A stretch of DNA of 50,255 nucleotides from Marinobacter sp. (GTDB lineage Bacteria; Pseudomonadota; Gammaproteobacteria; Pseudomonadales; Oleiphilaceae): positions 1-50,255 of the forward strand of contig JABURI010000258.1 in NCBI GenBank assembly GCA_014762755.1, in the 5' to 3' direction. The translations under genes and the position numbers were made by a program. This document shows, one piece after another, positions 19,353-30,417 of the stretch. Below the pieces are notes generated by a model that was not told where the DNA came from, searched no databases, and was given only the letters and a program-made list of their open reading frames with translations. Position 1 is the stretch's first letter. Every line of letters begins with the position of its first letter.

Positions 19353-21901
19353 ACCCAGAGCATCGCACCCATCTCCAGCAGGTGGGTCAGCGCCGGGTGA
19401 TAGGGATACATGCGCAGCCGGAGCGTCTGCAAGCCGGGATAGGGCGGTGGAACCTGTGTCGCAAACACGGTTTTGCCGTCCTTTTCGGTTTCCATCGTCA
19501 ACAGGAAGCGGTCCGTTCCGGGCGCGTCATGACTGCCGGTACATTCCGGTGTGACGACACATTCCACCCGCACATCCGCCGCTGTCAGGCCATTGAGCAC
19601 CGCCTCGACCCGTAACTCGACCGTTTCATCATAGGCACAGCGGCACTCCACGCACCCGACCACTGACAGTGACACACCGGGCCAGGCCTTTCGAACCTTC
19701 GCCTTCCATTCCGCCAGTTCACGGGCCGCCCGGGATCCATCGGCAAGTAGCCTCTGCCCCTGGGCTGAAGCCGGCTCGTAGTAGCGCTCCACATAGTCCA
19801 TCACCATGCGCTGGCTGTTGAACCGCGGTGTGATGGTCTTCATGGAGGCTTTCGAGCGGGTGACCCAGCCCTTTGAGTAGCCCTGGGAGGCACGATCGTA
19901 GTAAAGCGGGACAATCTCGAACTCCAAGAGATCCAGCAGGTCCCGGGCCTCCTCTTCGTTACGGAATTCGGGATCCAGGCCCGTGTCCCTGGGGGTGATG
20001 GCCCAGCCGTTGGTACCGTCATAACCTTCGCCCCACCAACCGTCCAGAACGCTGAGATTCAGGGCGCCGTTGAGGGCGGCTTTCTCGCCGGAGGTTCCGC
20101 TTGCTTCCTTGGGATATTCCGGATTGTTGAGCCAGACATCGACACCGGCGAGCAGGTAACGGGCCATTGCCTGGTCATAATCCTCCAACAGGATGATGTG
20201 ACCCATCAGGGACGGTCGCATGGACAGGTCGTGAATGACCTTGATCAGTTGCTGACCCGGTTTGTCCTTCGGGTGTGCCTTACCGGCAAAAATCAACACC
20301 ACCGGGTGCTCGGGATTGGTCAGCAGGCGTTCGAGCCGCTCCAGATCCGAGAAAATCAGGGTAGCGCGCTTGTAAGTGGCGAACCGCCGCGCAAAGCCGA
20401 TAACCAGGGTGTCTTTTTCCGGCGAAACCAGCTGCCGCGTCATCCGTTCTGTTACCGAGTGACCGGTGCCGTTGCGTTCGTGTTGTCGCGCCAGCTGCTC
20501 CACTACGAATTCACCCATTTGCTGTTTCAGGGCCTTGTGCACGCTCCAGTAGTGATAGTCGGGAATGTGGTCGACGAAATTCCAGAACTCGCGGTTGCGC
20601 AGTTCGCTCTTCCAGGTGGGTGCCTGGATATCGAACAGGCTTGCCCACTCGGGCGCCAGGAAAGTGGGCACGTGAACGCCGTTGGTGATATAGCCTATCG
20701 GATTTTCGGTGGGTGGTACCTGGGGCCAGACATACCCTTCCATCTCCGAAGCCACGCCACCATGGATGCGGCTGACGCCGTTGTGGAAACGTGAGCCCCG
20801 CAGCCCGAGAGTGGTCATATTGAAGCTGTCTCCACCATCGCGGGTGCCGAGCGCCAGGACCTTGTTCCTGTCCAGCCCGGACTCTTCCAGGTAGGCGCCG
20901 AGGGCGTGGTGCACCAGTTCCCGGGAGAAGATGTCATGGCCGGCCGGTACCGGTGTGTGGGTAGTGAACAGGGTTGAGGCAGCAACAGCTTCCAATGCGC
21001 CGTCAAATTCGAGGCCCTGCTGTATCAGCTGGCTGCATCTCTCCAGAATCTGGAAGGCGGCGTGGCCCTCGTTGATGTGCCATGCCGTGGGTTTCAGACC
21101 GAGGGCCTCCAGGACCCTGGTGCCACCGATGCCGAGGAGCATTTCCTGGCTGATCCGGGTTGACTCGTCGCCGCCGTAGAGCTGGAGCGTGAGGTTCTGG
21201 TCCTCAGCGCTGTTCTCCCCGGTGTTGCTGTCCAGAAGGTAGAGGTGGATATGGCCAATCCGGGCCTGCCACACTCTGGCGGTAACGATCCGGCCAGGGA
21301 AGGGCACGCTGACTTTGAGCGGTGTTCCGTCTATCTCCACCGGGGCGATGGGAAGTTCGTCGCTGGAATGGGTTTTGTAACGGGCGATCTGGTGACCCTG
21401 GGCGTCGATGGTCTGGATAAAGTAGCCTTGCTGGTACAACAGGCCGACCGCCACAAAGGGCAGGCCCAGATCGCTCGCCGCCTTGCAATGGTCGCCGGCG
21501 AGAATACCGAGACCGCCGGAGTAGATCGGGAAGCTCTCGTGGAAACCGAACTCGGCACAGAAATAGGCCACCAGATCCCGTTCCGGATCCAGCAGTTCGG
21601 TCACTTCCGGCCCTGGTTCAGACTCCACGTAGACATCGTAACTGCTCAGAACCTGGCGATACTCTGCAAGGAAAGCCCGGTCCTGTGCGGCTTCGTCCAG
21701 GCGCTCCTGGGAGACCCTGCGAAGGAAAAGCTTCGGATTGTGCTCGACCCGCTGCCAGAGTACCGGGTCAATGCGGGCGAACAGGTTTCGGACACCGTGA
21801 TCCCAACTGTAGAACAGGTCATTGGCCAGCTCTTCCAGTCGCTCAAGACCTTCCGGAACCCTGGGGCGTGCCTCAAGCCGGAACTCTGTGACCTTGCTCA
21901 T
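19349..21901 (-). CDS. glgP: Alpha-glucan phosphorylase (GT35), copy 1
   Basis: The 850-residue protein belongs to the short-type, DUF3417-bearing GT35 phosphorylases, which release glucose-1-phosphate from the non-reducing ends of glycogen or maltodextrin. N-terminal EELANDLFYSWDHGVRNLF is the DUF3417 start. SGGLGILAGDHCKAASDLG, HINEGHAAF and EASGTSGEKAALNGALNLSVLDGWWGEGYDG are core motifs; the lysine in GTSGEK is the predicted pyridoxal-phosphate anchor. It lies 36 bp downstream of glgA in a glgB-glgA-glgP operon, so it is likely the main glycogen-degrading enzyme. A second GT35 copy lies at 31226. Confidence 0.95.
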   Translation of the reverse strand: MSKVTEFRLEARPRVPEGLERLEELANDLFYSWDHGVRNLFARIDPVLWQRVEHNPKLFLRRVSQERLDEAAQDRAFLAEYRQVLSSYDVYVESEPGPEVTELLDPERDLVAYFCAEFGFHESFPIYSGGLGILAGDHCKAASDLGLPFVAVGLLYQQGYFIQTIDAQGHQIARYKTHSSDELPIAPVEIDGTPLKVSVPFPGRIVTARVWQARIGHIHLYLLDSNTGENSAEDQNLTLQLYGGDESTRISQEMLLGIGGTRVLEALGLKPTAWHINEGHAAFQILERCSQLIQQGLEFDGALEAVAASTLFTTHTPVPAGHDIFSRELVHHALGAYLEESGLDRNKVLALGTRDGGDSFNMTTLGLRGSRFHNGVSRIHGGVASEMEGYVWPQVPPTENPIGYITNGVHVPTFLAPEWASLFDIQAPTWKSELRNREFWNFVDHIPDYHYWSVHKALKQQMGEFVVEQLARQHERNGTGHSVTERMTRQLVSPEKDTLVIGFARRFATYKRATLIFSDLERLERLLTNPEHPVVLIFAGKAHPKDKPGQQLIKVIHDLSMRPSLMGHIILLEDYDQAMARYLLAGVDVWLNNPEYPKEASGTSGEKAALNGALNLSVLDGWWGEGYDGTNGWAITPRDTGLDPEFRNEEEARDLLDLLEFEIVPLYYDRASQGYSKGWVTRSKASMKTITPRFNSQRMVMDYVERYYEPASAQGQRLLADGSRAARELAEWKAKVRKAWPGVSLSVVGCVECRCAYDETVELRVEAVLNGLTAADVRVECVVTPECTGSHDAPGTDRFLLTMETEKDGKTVFATQVPPPYPGLQTLRLRMYPYHPALTHLLEMGAMLWV

Positions 21902-21937
21902 GATTGTCCTCCTGTAAAGGAACCTGCTGCCTTGGCG

Positions 21938-23395
21938 TCAGTTTCGTTTGCATTGCTCGGTCAGAATCGACTGGTACAGGGCCAGATATTCCCGGGCCCG
22001 GTACTTCCAGGAATAATCACCCGCCATACCATTGCGCTGCAGGTGCCTCCATTGCCTACGGTTATGGTAGTACTCCAGTGCCCGGTCGATGGCGTGCCGG
22101 AAGGCATCGGCGTTGGCTCGCTCGAAACAGAAACCGGTGGCCCGGCTGCCAGCCGCCTGGCCAGGATCCACAACGGTATCCTTGAGGCCGCCGACCGCAT
22201 GCACGACAGGGATGGTGCCGTAGCGCAGACTGAACATCTGGTTAAGACCACAGGGCTCGAAACGGGAGGGCATCAGGAACATGTCCGCCCCGGCAGTGAT
22301 CCTGTGGGCCAGTGGTTCGTCATAACCCACGGTCAGGGACACCTGTTCCGGATGCTCCCGTGCCAGGGTCCGGAGGGGGTCGGTGTAGCGCGGCTCACCG
22401 GAGCCGAGAATGGCAAACTGACAGCCTTTCTCGAGCAAGGGGGGGATGACAGCCAGCAGCCAATCGATGCCTTTCTGTTCCACCAGCCGACCGATGGATC
22501 CGAACAGGGGCGCGCCGTTTACCTCCAGGCCCAGCTGTTGCTGGAGCCTGGCCTTGCATTGCCCCTTGTTACCGAGGTTGTCCGGCCCGTAGTGAAAATC
22601 GAGGTACCGGTCATCCGAGGGATTCCAGATCCGGGTATCGATCCCGTTCAGGATGCCCGAAAGCCGGTCAGAACGGTATCGGAGCAGGCCATCCAGGCCG
22701 TAGCCGAACTCCGGGGTCTGGATTTCGCGGGCATAGGTCGGACTGACCGTGGTGATCCTGTCCGCATACGCCAGGCCGCCTTTGATAAAGGACAGCTGAT
22801 CGTGGAATTCCAGGCGATCAAAACGCCAGAGTGAATCCGGTAATCCCATTGCCCGGAAGGTCTCATGGGAAAACAGCCCCTGGTACGCCAGGTTATGGAT
22901 CGTGAACACGGTGCCCGGGCGGTTGGGCAGATGATCCAGGAACACCGGAACCAGAGCGGATTGCCAGTCGTTGCAGTGCACAACGTCCGGCGTCCAGCCA
23001 AGTCCCAGCTGACCACCGGCCATCATGGCGGCTACCCGACAGAACAGTTGGTAACGATGGGCATTGTCCCACCAGTCCTGGCCCTCTTCGTTCTGGTAAG
23101 GGTTACCAGGGCGGTCGAAGAGCGCGGGGCAATCCACCAGCCAGAGGCTGACAGCAGTCCCGGGCAGTCGCGTGCGCCAGAGGGTAACGTGGTACTGTCC
23201 GATGCTCAGTCTTGCCTTGCGTCGGCTACCGGCAGTCCGGGCGGCTTCCAGAGCGGCGGGGTAGCCGGGCAGCAGGATCTGGACATCACAGTCCTGCCGG
23301 CTCAGCGCTTCGGGCAGACTGGCCGAGACATCGGCGAGTCCCCCGGTCTTGATCACCGGATAGACTTCACTGGTGACAAACAGTACCCGTTTCAT
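21938..23395 (-). CDS. glgA: Glycogen synthase
   Basis: The 485-residue GT5 enzyme uses ADP-glucose to extend alpha-1,4-glucan chains. The N-terminal [16 protein letters not shown] is the ADP-glucose-binding loop found near the start of Glg[24 protein letters not shown] and the C-terminal [20 protein letters not shown] with its catalytic glutamate are present, and length fits the family. Its ATG overlaps the glgB stop in ATGA, so glgB and glgA are translationally coupled. ADP-glucose would come from the divergently encoded GlgC. Confidence 0.96.
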   Translation of the reverse strand: MKRVLFVTSEVYPVIKTGGLADVSASLPEALSRQDCDVQILLPGYPAALEAARTAGSRRKARLSIGQYHVTLWRTRLPGTAVSLWLVDCPALFDRPGNPYQNEEGQDWWDNAHRYQLFCRVAAMMAGGQLGLGWTPDVVHCNDWQSALVPVFLDHLPNRPGTVFTIHNLAYQGLFSHETFRAMGLPDSLWRFDRLEFHDQLSFIKGGLAYADRITTVSPTYAREIQTPEFGYGLDGLLRYRSDRLSGILNGIDTRIWNPSDDRYLDFHYGPDNLGNKGQCKARLQQQLGLEVNGAPLFGSIGRLVEQKGIDWLLAVIPPLLEKGCQFAILGSGEPRYTDPLRTLAREHPEQVSLTVGYDEPLAHRITAGADMFLMPSRFEPCGLNQMFSLRYGTIPVVHAVGGLKDTVVDPGQAAGSRATGFCFERANADAFRHAIDRALEYYHNRRQWRHLQRNGMAGDYSWKYRAREYLALYQSILTEQCKRN

Positions 23396-25326
23396 GATTC
23401 AGGCCTGAGCACAACGGCTGCCAGGGGCGGCAGCGTGAGTTCGAGGGAGCAGGGGCGATCCATCCAGGGGGCCTCACGGGCATCGAGGCCGTAGGGATTG
23501 CCGACGTTGCTCCCTCCATAGTATTCGGAGTCCGAGTTCAGCACCTCCACCCAACGCCCGCCATACGGAACGCCGATCCGGTAATCGTAACGGGGTACCG
23601 GGGTGAAATTGATGACGATTACAGCAACTTCGTCGCCATTACGGCGCAGGTAGCTGATGACCGACTGGGGTGAGTCGTGGCAGTCGATCCATTCGAATCC
23701 GTCGCCAAAGTAGTCGCGGGCGTGAAGGGATGACTCCCGACGATACAGGCCGTTCAGGTCCTGGACCAGCTTCTGCAGGCCCCGGTGCTCGGGGTATTGC
23801 AGGAGGTACCAGTCCAGCTCCCGGGATTCGCTCCATTCCCTACGCTGTCCGAATTCTCCGCCCATGAACAGCAATTTGGAGCCGGGGTAGGTGAACTGAA
23901 AGCTGAAGAGCAGACGGAGATTGGCCCGCTGCTGCCAGTCGTCACCGGGCATCTTGTTCAGCAGGCTGGATTTGCCATGGACGACCTCGTCATGGGAGAG
24001 GGGCAGCATGAAATTTTCGGAGAACGCATATAACAGGCCGAACGTCAGTTTGTCGTGGTGGTACTGGCGGTAGACCGGATCCTGCTTCAGGTATTCCAGG
24101 GAATCGTGCATCCAGCCCATGTTCCATTTCAGGTTGAATCCCAGCCCTCCGATTTCCGGCGGACGGGTAACCCTGGGCCAGGAGGTGGACTCCTCGGCGA
24201 TCACCAGTGTACCCGGGAAGCGGCTTTGGCAGGTCTGGTTCAGGCTTTTCAGGAATTCGATGGCCTCCAGGTTTTCATGACCGCCATGGACGTTGGGTAG
24301 CCATTCGCCGGGGTTGCGGGAATAGTTGAGGTAAAGCATGGAAGCCACGGCATCCACTCTCAGGCCATCGATGTGGAAGGTGTCCAGCCAGTACAGGGCA
24401 CTGCCAATGAGAAAATTACGGACTTCGTGGCGACCATAGTTGTAGATCAGGGTGCCCCAGTCCTTGTGCTGGCCCCGACGCGGGTCCTCGTGTTCGTAGA
24501 GAGCCGTACCGTCGAATTTTGCCAGGGCATGTTCGTCTTCGGGGAAATGGCCGGGCACCCAATCCAGGATGACCCCGATATCGTTACGGTGACACTGGTC
24601 GATCAGATAACGAAGATCATCCGGCGTGCCGAAGCGACTGGTCGGGGCGTAGTAGCCAGTAGTCTGATAACCCCAGGATTCATCCAGCGGGTGTTCGGTC
24701 ACCGGCAGCAGTTCGATATGGCTGAAGCCCTGTTCGCGAACATAGGGAATCAGCTGCTCTGCCAGCTCCCGGTAGGTCAGCCAGCGGCCCGAACCATGGT
24801 GTCGCCAGGATGCGGCATGTACCTCGTAGACAGAGACCGGAGACTCCTGCCAGGCCCATTTGCTGCGCCGGGCCAGCCAGTCGCCATCACCCCAGCTGTA
24901 ACTTCCGCGCTGGACCACCACGGCGGCGTTGGACGGCCGGAGCTCGAAACACTGTCCGTAGGGATCGGTCTTGAAAAGCTGTTTGCCGGACCGGGTGGTA
25001 ATGGCGAACTTGTACTGGGCACCGGCACCAATACCCGGCACGAAAACAGACCAGACTCCGGAGGCCCCGTGGGTGGTCAGGGGGTGGTGCCCGGGCGTCC
25101 AGTCGTTAAAGTCTCCGACCACGCTGACGGCCGTGGCATTGGGCGCCCAGACAGCAAACCGGACACCCTCGGTACCCTTACGGGTCTGAATATGCGCCCC
25201 TAGCACGTTATAGATGTGCCAGTGACGGCCCTCGCCGAAGAGGTATAAGTCAAAGTCGCTCAGGGTGGGGCTTTCCATAGTCCACGCATCTTCCTTACCG
25301 GGTTCCCGGGTATTGAACGCCTGCAT
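23392..25326 (-). CDS. glgB: 1,4-alpha-glucan branching enzyme
   Basis: The 644-residue GH13 enzyme forms alpha-1,6 branches in glycogen. It has one N-terminal CBM48 domain ([21 protein letters not shown]), so it is the shorter, single-CBM48 form. The catalytic residues are visible: Asp in [13 protein letters not shown], Glu in [11 protein letters not shown] and the HD pair in [12 protein letters not shown]. The track start at 25326 lacks a ribosome site; an ATG at 25278 ([10 protein letters not shown]) would remove 16 residues and is an equal candidate. It is the first gene of glgB-glgA-glgP. Confidence 0.95.
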   Translation of the reverse strand: MQAFNTREPGKEDAWTMESPTLSDFDLYLFGEGRHWHIYNVLGAHIQTRKGTEGVRFAVWAPNATAVSVVGDFNDWTPGHHPLTTHGASGVWSVFVPGIGAGAQYKFAITTRSGKQLFKTDPYGQCFELRPSNAAVVVQRGSYSWGDGDWLARRSKWAWQESPVSVYEVHAASWRHHGSGRWLTYRELAEQLIPYVREQGFSHIELLPVTEHPLDESWGYQTTGYYAPTSRFGTPDDLRYLIDQCHRNDIGVILDWVPGHFPEDEHALAKFDGTALYEHEDPRRGQHKDWGTLIYNYGRHEVRNFLIGSALYWLDTFHIDGLRVDAVASMLYLNYSRNPGEWLPNVHGGHENLEAIEFLKSLNQTCQSRFPGTLVIAEESTSWPRVTRPPEIGGLGFNLKWNMGWMHDSLEYLKQDPVYRQYHHDKLTFGLLYAFSENFMLPLSHDEVVHGKSSLLNKMPGDDWQQRANLRLLFSFQFTYPGSKLLFMGGEFGQRREWSESRELDWYLLQYPEHRGLQKLVQDLNGLYRRESSLHARDYFGDGFEWIDCHDSPQSVISYLRRNGDEVAVIVINFTPVPRYDYRIGVPYGGRWVEVLNSDSEYYGGSNVGNPYGLDAREAPWMDRPCSLELTLPPLAAVVLRPES

Positions 25327-25472
25327 GCGCGTTCAAAAAATGACCTGTAACAATTCTACGTCATAATCCCGTGATATTGTTCTAATATTATTACGGCGGT
25401 AAGAAGGCTGTCGATGCACCGCAAGAGGCTCGGCAGCAAGCATCAAACCATCTGGTTTGCAGGGAAGGATTC
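25327..25472. promoter_or_regulatory. Divergent regulatory gap between glgB and glgC
   Basis: The 146 bp separate the two glycogen operons and must hold promoters for both. The centre is AT-rich (TTCTAATATTATTACGG), unlike the GC-rich genes around it, which fits promoter DNA. I could not assign confident -35/-10 pairs. GGGAAGGATTC before the glgC ATG serves as its ribosome site. Confidence 0.45.
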
Positions 25473-26738
25473 ATGCATACGGCCAAGCGTTTTGTCAGTC
25501 GTCTCACTCGCCAGACGCTCGCTCTGGTACTGGCCGGAGGGCGCGGCTCCCGGCTTCACGATCTCACAAAATGGCGTGCGAAGCCCGCCGTACCTTTCGG
25601 CGGAAAATTCCGGATCATCGATTTTCCACTGTCCAACTGCATCAATTCAGGGATCGGGCAGGTGGGGGTCATTACCCAGTACAAATCCCATTCGCTCATT
25701 CGCCATATTCAGCGCGGATGGGGGTTCTTACGGGGAGAGCTCGATGAATTCGTGGAATTGTTGCCGGCACAGCAACGGATCGAGACCTCCTGGTATGAGG
25801 GCACCGCAGATGCTGTGCTCCAGAACCTGGATATCATCCGCAGCCATCATCCTGAATATGTCCTGATCCTCGCTGGCGACCACATCTACAAGATGGACTA
25901 TGGCACCATGCTGGCCGCCCACGTGGAAAGTGAGGCGGACATTACCGTGGGCTGTATCGAAGTACCGATCGAGGACGCCTCCGCCTTCGGCGTGATGGAC
26001 GTGGATGACGAGATGAGAATCCGGGAGTTCGAGGAGAAACCCGAGCACCCCCGGCCCATGCCTGATAATCCCGGCAAGGCACTCGCTTCCATGGGGATTT
26101 ACGTGTTCAGCACCCGGATCCTGTTCGAGGAACTCATCCGGGATCACCAGTTGCAGGGCACATCCTCCCACGATTTCGGCAAGGACATTATCCCCTCCGT
26201 GATCCGCCGCTTGCGGGTCATGGCGTTCCCGTTCCGGGATCCGATGCAGAAGGGACCGGCGTACTGGCGTGACGTGGGCACCATTGATTCCCTGTGGCAG
26301 GCCAATCTGGAGCTCATCGGCGTCAGTCCAGAACTGAACCTGTACGATTCCAATTGGCCGATCTGGACATACCAGGAGCAATTGCCCCCGGCCAAGTTTG
26401 TCTTTGACGATGAAAACCGCCGGGGTACCGCGGTGGACTCCATGGTTGCCGGCGGTTGTATCGTCTCCGGTGCCATGGTGCGGCACTCGTTGCTGTTCTC
26501 ACAGGTCAGGGTGCACTCGTTCAGTGAAGTCAGCGATTCGGTCATTTACCCGGACGTCGAAATCGGTCGTCACTGCAAGATCCAGCGGGCTCTCATCGAT
26601 CGGGGTTGCAACATCCCCGAGGGCACCCACATCGGCTTTGACGAGGCCGAGGACCGCAAGCGTTTCCACGTTTCCCCCAAAGGTGTTGTTCTTGTGACGC
26701 CCGAGATGCTCGGGCAGGACTATCCCCATGGCCTCTGA
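25473..26738 (+). CDS. glgC: Glucose-1-phosphate adenylyltransferase
   Basis: The 421-residue enzyme makes ADP-glucose from glucose-1-phosphate and ATP, the committed step of bacterial glycogen synthesis. The N-terminal nucleotidyltransferase motif [23 protein letters not shown], then [26 protein letters not shown] and [14 protein letters not shown] are textbook. The C-terminal left-handed beta-helix holds [24 protein letters not shown]. Length equals that of E. coli GlgC, which is under allosteric control by glycolytic intermediates; the same is likely here. It heads glgC-GH57-malQ and overlaps the GH57 gene by 11 bp. Confidence 0.97.
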   Translation: MHTAKRFVSRLTRQTLALVLAGGRGSRLHDLTKWRAKPAVPFGGKFRIIDFPLSNCINSGIGQVGVITQYKSHSLIRHIQRGWGFLRGELDEFVELLPAQQRIETSWYEGTADAVLQNLDIIRSHHPEYVLILAGDHIYKMDYGTMLAAHVESEADITVGCIEVPIEDASAFGVMDVDDEMRIREFEEKPEHPRPMPDNPGKALASMGIYVFSTRILFEELIRDHQLQGTSSHDFGKDIIPSVIRRLRVMAFPFRDPMQKGPAYWRDVGTIDSLWQANLELIGVSPELNLYDSNWPIWTYQEQLPPAKFVFDDENRRGTAVDSMVAGGCIVSGAMVRHSLLFSQVRVHSFSEVSDSVIYPDVEIGRHCKIQRALIDRGCNIPEGTHIGFDEAEDRKRFHVSPKGVVLVTPEMLGQDYPHGL

Positions 26739-28458
26739 CGCAAAAACACCGGTGGTGCTGTGCTGGCACATGCACCAGCCGGGATACCAGGATCTGAACA
26801 CCGGCCAGTTCCTGTTTCCATGGGTGTATCTTCACGCCATCAAGGACTACAGCGATATGGCGGCACACCTGGAGGCGCATCCCAGGGCCCGGGCCGTGGT
26901 GAACTTTGCGCCCGTGCTGTTGGAGCAGATCGAAACCTATCTGGTGCAGATCGAGCGTTGGCGGCACGGGGCCGGAACCATCGGCGATCCGCTCCTGGCG
27001 GCGCTGGTTTCCGAATCCCTGCCTGAAAGCGGAAGCCCGGCGTTCCTGGACCTGATGAACAAGGCGCTCAGGGCCAATCCGGACCGGATTATCAAGCGTT
27101 TTCCTGCCTTTGCGCGCCTGGCAGACCTGGCCGAGTTCTACCGATCCAAACCGGATATCCAGCGTTACATCTCGCAAAACTTCCTGACCGACTTGCTGGT
27201 CTGGTACCACCTGGGCTGGATGGGCGAGACGGTGCGACGGCGCAATGCCTGCGTCCAGAGCCTCCAGGAAAAGGCGGCCGGGTTTACGCTGGATGACCGG
27301 GTTGCGCTTCTGGATGTGATATTCGAGGTGTTGGCCGGGATCGGCCCCCGCTACCGGCACCTGGCGAAGAAAGGTCAGGTGGAGCTCTCCGTCAGCCCCT
27401 ATACCCACCCGATCCTGCCTCTGTTGCTGGAGCTGGAGTCGGCCCGTGAGTCCATGCCGGATATTGCCTTGCCGTCCCATACCCGGTATCCGGGCGGGGA
27501 TTTGCGGGCGAGCTGGCAGTTGCAGCAGGCCCGGGAAACGTTCAAACGGTTTTTCGAGATTGAGCCGAGAGGGTGCTGGGCATCCGAGGGTGGCCTGAGC
27601 CAGGCAACCCTGGCCCAGCTCGGAAAGCACGGGTTCCAATGGACGGCCAGCGGGGATTCGGTCATCCACAACAGCATGAACCTGGCCCGGGAAAACGGGC
27701 AACTGCCCCAGGAGGCCGGCATTCATCAGCCTTTTCGATTTGGCGACAACGCCGTCACCGTCTTTTTCCGCGACGACGGGCTGTCCGACCTGATCGGGTT
27801 TACCTATGCCGACTGGCACGCAGAGGATGCGGTCGGCGACCTCGTGCATCATATGGAGAACATCGCCAGGCACGCCAAAGGCAAGGCCAGACCGGTGATA
27901 TCCGTGATTCTGGACGGCGAGAATGCCTGGGAGTATTACCCGGAAAATGGCATCCATTTCCTGGACCAGCTCTACGCGGTTCTTGAGGATCATCAGCAAC
28001 TGAGGTTGGCGACCTACGGGGAACTGCTTGACCAGCCGGTCGCTGAACCGCTGCAGCTCCCGCACCTGGTTGCAGGAAGCTGGATCTACGGCACCTTTTC
28101 AACCTGGATCGGGGATCCTGACAAGAACCGTGCCTGGGACCTTTTGTGCGAGGCGAAAACCCATTATGACAGGGTGATGGATAACGGCAGCCTGAACTCC
28201 GAGGAGAAGAAAGCTGCACAGCACCAACTGGCCCTGTGTGAGGGTTCTGACTGGTTCTGGTGGTTTGGAGACTATAACCCGGCCCAGATCGTCCAGGACT
28301 TCGAACGCCTGTATCGGCGGCACCTGGTCAATCTGTATGAACGGATTGGTTATCCGGCGCCTCCGTCGGTGTTCCAGCAACTGAGCCAGGGTGGTGGCGA
28401 ACCGGCCCGAGGGGGTGCCATGCGCCCCGGCCACGATAAAGATGCTGAGGCGTCATGA
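26728..28458 (+). CDS. Glycoside hydrolase family 57 protein (alpha-amylase/glucanotransferase type)
   Basis: The 576-residue protein opens with [16 protein letters not shown]57 region 1. [14 protein letters not shown] near residue 285 is the region with the family's catalytic glutamate, and [19 protein letters not shown] is the later region with its acid aspartate or glutamate block. GH57 enzymes are retaining enzymes on alpha-glucans (amylase, 4-alpha-glucanotransferase, branching). No signal peptide is present, so it acts in the cytosol on glycogen or maltodextrin. It overlaps glgC by 11 bp and malQ by 4 bp, so all three are coupled. The precise activity is not readable. Confidence 0.9.
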   Translation: MASDAKTPVVLCWHMHQPGYQDLNTGQFLFPWVYLHAIKDYSDMAAHLEAHPRARAVVNFAPVLLEQIETYLVQIERWRHGAGTIGDPLLAALVSESLPESGSPAFLDLMNKALRANPDRIIKRFPAFARLADLAEFYRSKPDIQRYISQNFLTDLLVWYHLGWMGETVRRRNACVQSLQEKAAGFTLDDRVALLDVIFEVLAGIGPRYRHLAKKGQVELSVSPYTHPILPLLLELESARESMPDIALPSHTRYPGGDLRASWQLQQARETFKRFFEIEPRGCWASEGGLSQATLAQLGKHGFQWTASGDSVIHNSMNLARENGQLPQEAGIHQPFRFGDNAVTVFFRDDGLSDLIGFTYADWHAEDAVGDLVHHMENIARHAKGKARPVISVILDGENAWEYYPENGIHFLDQLYAVLEDHQQLRLATYGELLDQPVAEPLQLPHLVAGSWIYGTFSTWIGDPDKNRAWDLLCEAKTHYDRVMDNGSLNSEEKKAAQHQLALCEGSDWFWWFGDYNPAQIVQDFERLYRRHLVNLYERIGYPAPPSVFQQLSQGGGEPARGGAMRPGHDKDAEAS

Positions 28459-29936
28459 GTACAGAGGAAATATCGCACCGACTGTTCGAAGCACGGCGAG
28501 CCGGGATTCTGCTGCACCCCACGGCACTCAGAGGCGAATACGGTATTCTTGGGGCCAATGCCCGCCGGTTTGTGGATTTTCTGGCGAAGAGCGGGCTGAG
28601 TGTCTGGCAGACCTTGCCGGTGGGGCCGACACACAGCGATCTGTCTCCTTACCAGTCGCTCTCTGCCCATGCTGGCAATCCCGATTTCATCGATCTGTCA
28701 GAGCTGGTCACCCTTGGTCTGTTGCGGCGAGAAGAACTCACTCCCTCCGCAGACCATAGTCGGCAGGCTCTGTTGAAGCTGGCTGCCAGACGTTTTTTCA
28801 ACGGGGAGGGGCAATTACGCCACGTGGATTTCGAACGCTTCTGCGAGGAGCATGGGGACTGGCTCGAGGACTTCGCCATCTTCTGTAGTATCCGGGAAAC
28901 ACTGCCGGGGACGAGCTGGCCCGACTGGCCGGCGCCATTGCGTGACCGGCATCCAGAGGCTGTCGCCCGATTTGTCCGGGAAAATCCGGAATCTGTACAG
29001 GCCCTCCGCTTCGAGCAATTCCTGTTCCAGCACCAGTGGCATTCCTTGAGGGACTATGCTGCCGGACAAGGCATTCTGCTCTTCGGCGATATCCCGATTT
29101 TTGTGGCCCACGACAGCGCCGATGTGTGGGCCAATCGTCATTTGTTCAAACTGGACGTTGACGGTAATCCCACCGTGGTGGCCGGCGTGCCACCGGATTA
29201 TTTTTCACCAGACGGCCAGCACTGGGGCAATCCGCTCTACGACTGGGCCGCAATGGCCCGGGATGGATACCAGTGGTGGCTGCAACGGCTGGAAAGCCAG
29301 CGCCAGCTTTTTGATCTGATCCGGATTGATCACTTTCGCGGCCTTGAGTCTTTCTGGGAGATTCCTGCCGCAACCCCGGAGCCCAGGTTCGGCTACTGGG
29401 TCGCGGGGCCGGGCAGAGAGTTTCTTGAAGCGTGTTTTGAACGATTTCCGGGGTTGCCACTGGTGGCGGAAAACCTCGGCATCATCAGCAACGAGGTGGA
29501 ACAGCTGCGCCGGGAATTCCGGCTGCCCGGCATGACCGTGATCCAGTTCGGATTCGATGGCAGCCCGGACAACCCGCATCTGCTTCATCGGCACGAACCT
29601 GTGGACCTGGTGTATACCGGCACCCATGACAACGATACCAGCCTTGGCTGGTACCAAAGCCTCGATGAACATACCCGAGCCTATGTGAACCAATACCTCG
29701 GTACCGATGGTGCCGGCATGCCCTGGCCAATCGTGGATGCGGCCCTGCGGTCGGTATGTTGGCTGGCGATGGTACCGCTGCAGGATTTTCTGGGGCTCGG
29801 CTCGGAGGCGCGCTTCAATACACCGGGCACAGTGCAGGGTAACTGGGTCTGGCAAGCGGATCTGTCGCAGTGCACGGATGATCTGGCAGAAACGATCCGG
29901 AAAGCCGTTTCCCGGCATGAACGAATTCCGGTTTGA
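28455..29936 (+). CDS. malQ: 4-alpha-glucanotransferase (GH77)
   Basis: The 493-residue enzyme is a compact, plant/Thermus-like GH77 amylomaltase. It transfers maltooligosaccharide units between glucan chains, helping recycle short chains left by phosphorolysis. LLHPTALRGEYGILG and FLAKSGLSVWQTLPVGPT match the N-terminus; FDLIRIDHFRGLESFWEIP contains the nucleophile Asp, LPLVAENLGIISNEV the acid/base Glu, and TGTHDNDTSLGWY the third carboxylate. It overlaps the GH57 gene by 4 bp and ends directly before a double hairpin. Confidence 0.95.
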   Translation: MSTEEISHRLFEARRAGILLHPTALRGEYGILGANARRFVDFLAKSGLSVWQTLPVGPTHSDLSPYQSLSAHAGNPDFIDLSELVTLGLLRREELTPSADHSRQALLKLAARRFFNGEGQLRHVDFERFCEEHGDWLEDFAIFCSIRETLPGTSWPDWPAPLRDRHPEAVARFVRENPESVQALRFEQFLFQHQWHSLRDYAAGQGILLFGDIPIFVAHDSADVWANRHLFKLDVDGNPTVVAGVPPDYFSPDGQHWGNPLYDWAAMARDGYQWWLQRLESQRQLFDLIRIDHFRGLESFWEIPAATPEPRFGYWVAGPGREFLEACFERFPGLPLVAENLGIISNEVEQLRREFRLPGMTVIQFGFDGSPDNPHLLHRHEPVDLVYTGTHDNDTSLGWYQSLDEHTRAYVNQYLGTDGAGMPWPIVDAALRSVCWLAMVPLQDFLGLGSEARFNTPGTVQGNWVWQADLSQCTDDLAETIRKAVSRHERIPV

Positions 29937-29992
29937 CTGGTCATATGTTGACCAGCATCAACATGACCGCAGAAATGTTGGTGTATAAAAAA
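29937..29992 (+). terminator. Double hairpin after malQ, probable terminator
   Basis: Directly after the malQ stop, CTGGTCA and TGACCAG form a perfect 7 bp stem with loop TATGT. A second stem follows, CATCAACAT pairing with ATGTTGGTG (one G-T wobble), then TATAAAAAAC. The second stem is not followed by a true T run on the plus strand, so termination is plausible rather than certain. Confidence 0.45.
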
Positions 29993-30034
29993 CAGACAGC
30001 TTGATCGACGCAACACTTGTTCAGGGAGGATCTA

Positions 30035-30397
30035 ATGGAACACAGGCTCAGCAAACGCGTCCCAGGTAAACTTTCGATTCTGGTTTATAAGCGTGGAATG
30101 CCCGTCGCCACCGGGCAGGTCCGCAATGCCTCACGCAGGGGCGTTTTCGTCTCAACGGATTATGATGATGTGAATCTGAATCAGACCCTCGAACTCGAGC
30201 TCTGTTATCCCGAGAAAACCGAAAAGTCGCTACGGAGGCTCAAGGCCCACGTTGTCAGGAAATCGACCAAAGGGCTGGGGCTGGATTTTGACGGTGTCGA
30301 TAACGATGCTTTGGGTATCTCCAAGCTTCTCAGTTGGCTGGCCAGCCACCACGCAACCATGAGCTATGATTCTTCTCCGAAATATCGCGCCTACTGA
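30035..30397 (+). CDS. PilZ domain protein
   Basis: The 120-residue protein starts MEHRLSKRVPGKLSILVY and continues GQVRNASRRGVFVST, with a beta-barrel-like core ending GLGLDFDG. LSKRVPG and NASRRGVF resemble the RxxxR and N/DxSxxG cyclic di-GMP motifs of PilZ domains, in relaxed form. The ATG at 30035 follows GGGAGGATCTA and is preferred to the upstream start on the track (6 more residues). It stands 38 bp before a short-chain dehydrogenase gene. It may link second-messenger signalling to the island, but no partner is visible. Confidence 0.75.
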   Translation: MEHRLSKRVPGKLSILVYKRGMPVATGQVRNASRRGVFVSTDYDDVNLNQTLELELCYPEKTEKSLRRLKAHVVRKSTKGLGLDFDGVDNDALGISKLLSWLASHHATMSYDSSPKYRAY

Positions 30398-30417
30398 TCG
30401 ATTCCCCGGGAGTTGTT

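Noticed and set aside
21245-22834. 529-residue plus-strand ORF
   Set aside because: Antisense to glgP and glgA, both with full catalytic motifs; the translation has no recognisable domain.
26593-28065. 490-residue minus-strand ORF
   Set aside because: Antisense to the GH57 gene and glgC; composition is typical of a high-GC shadow frame.
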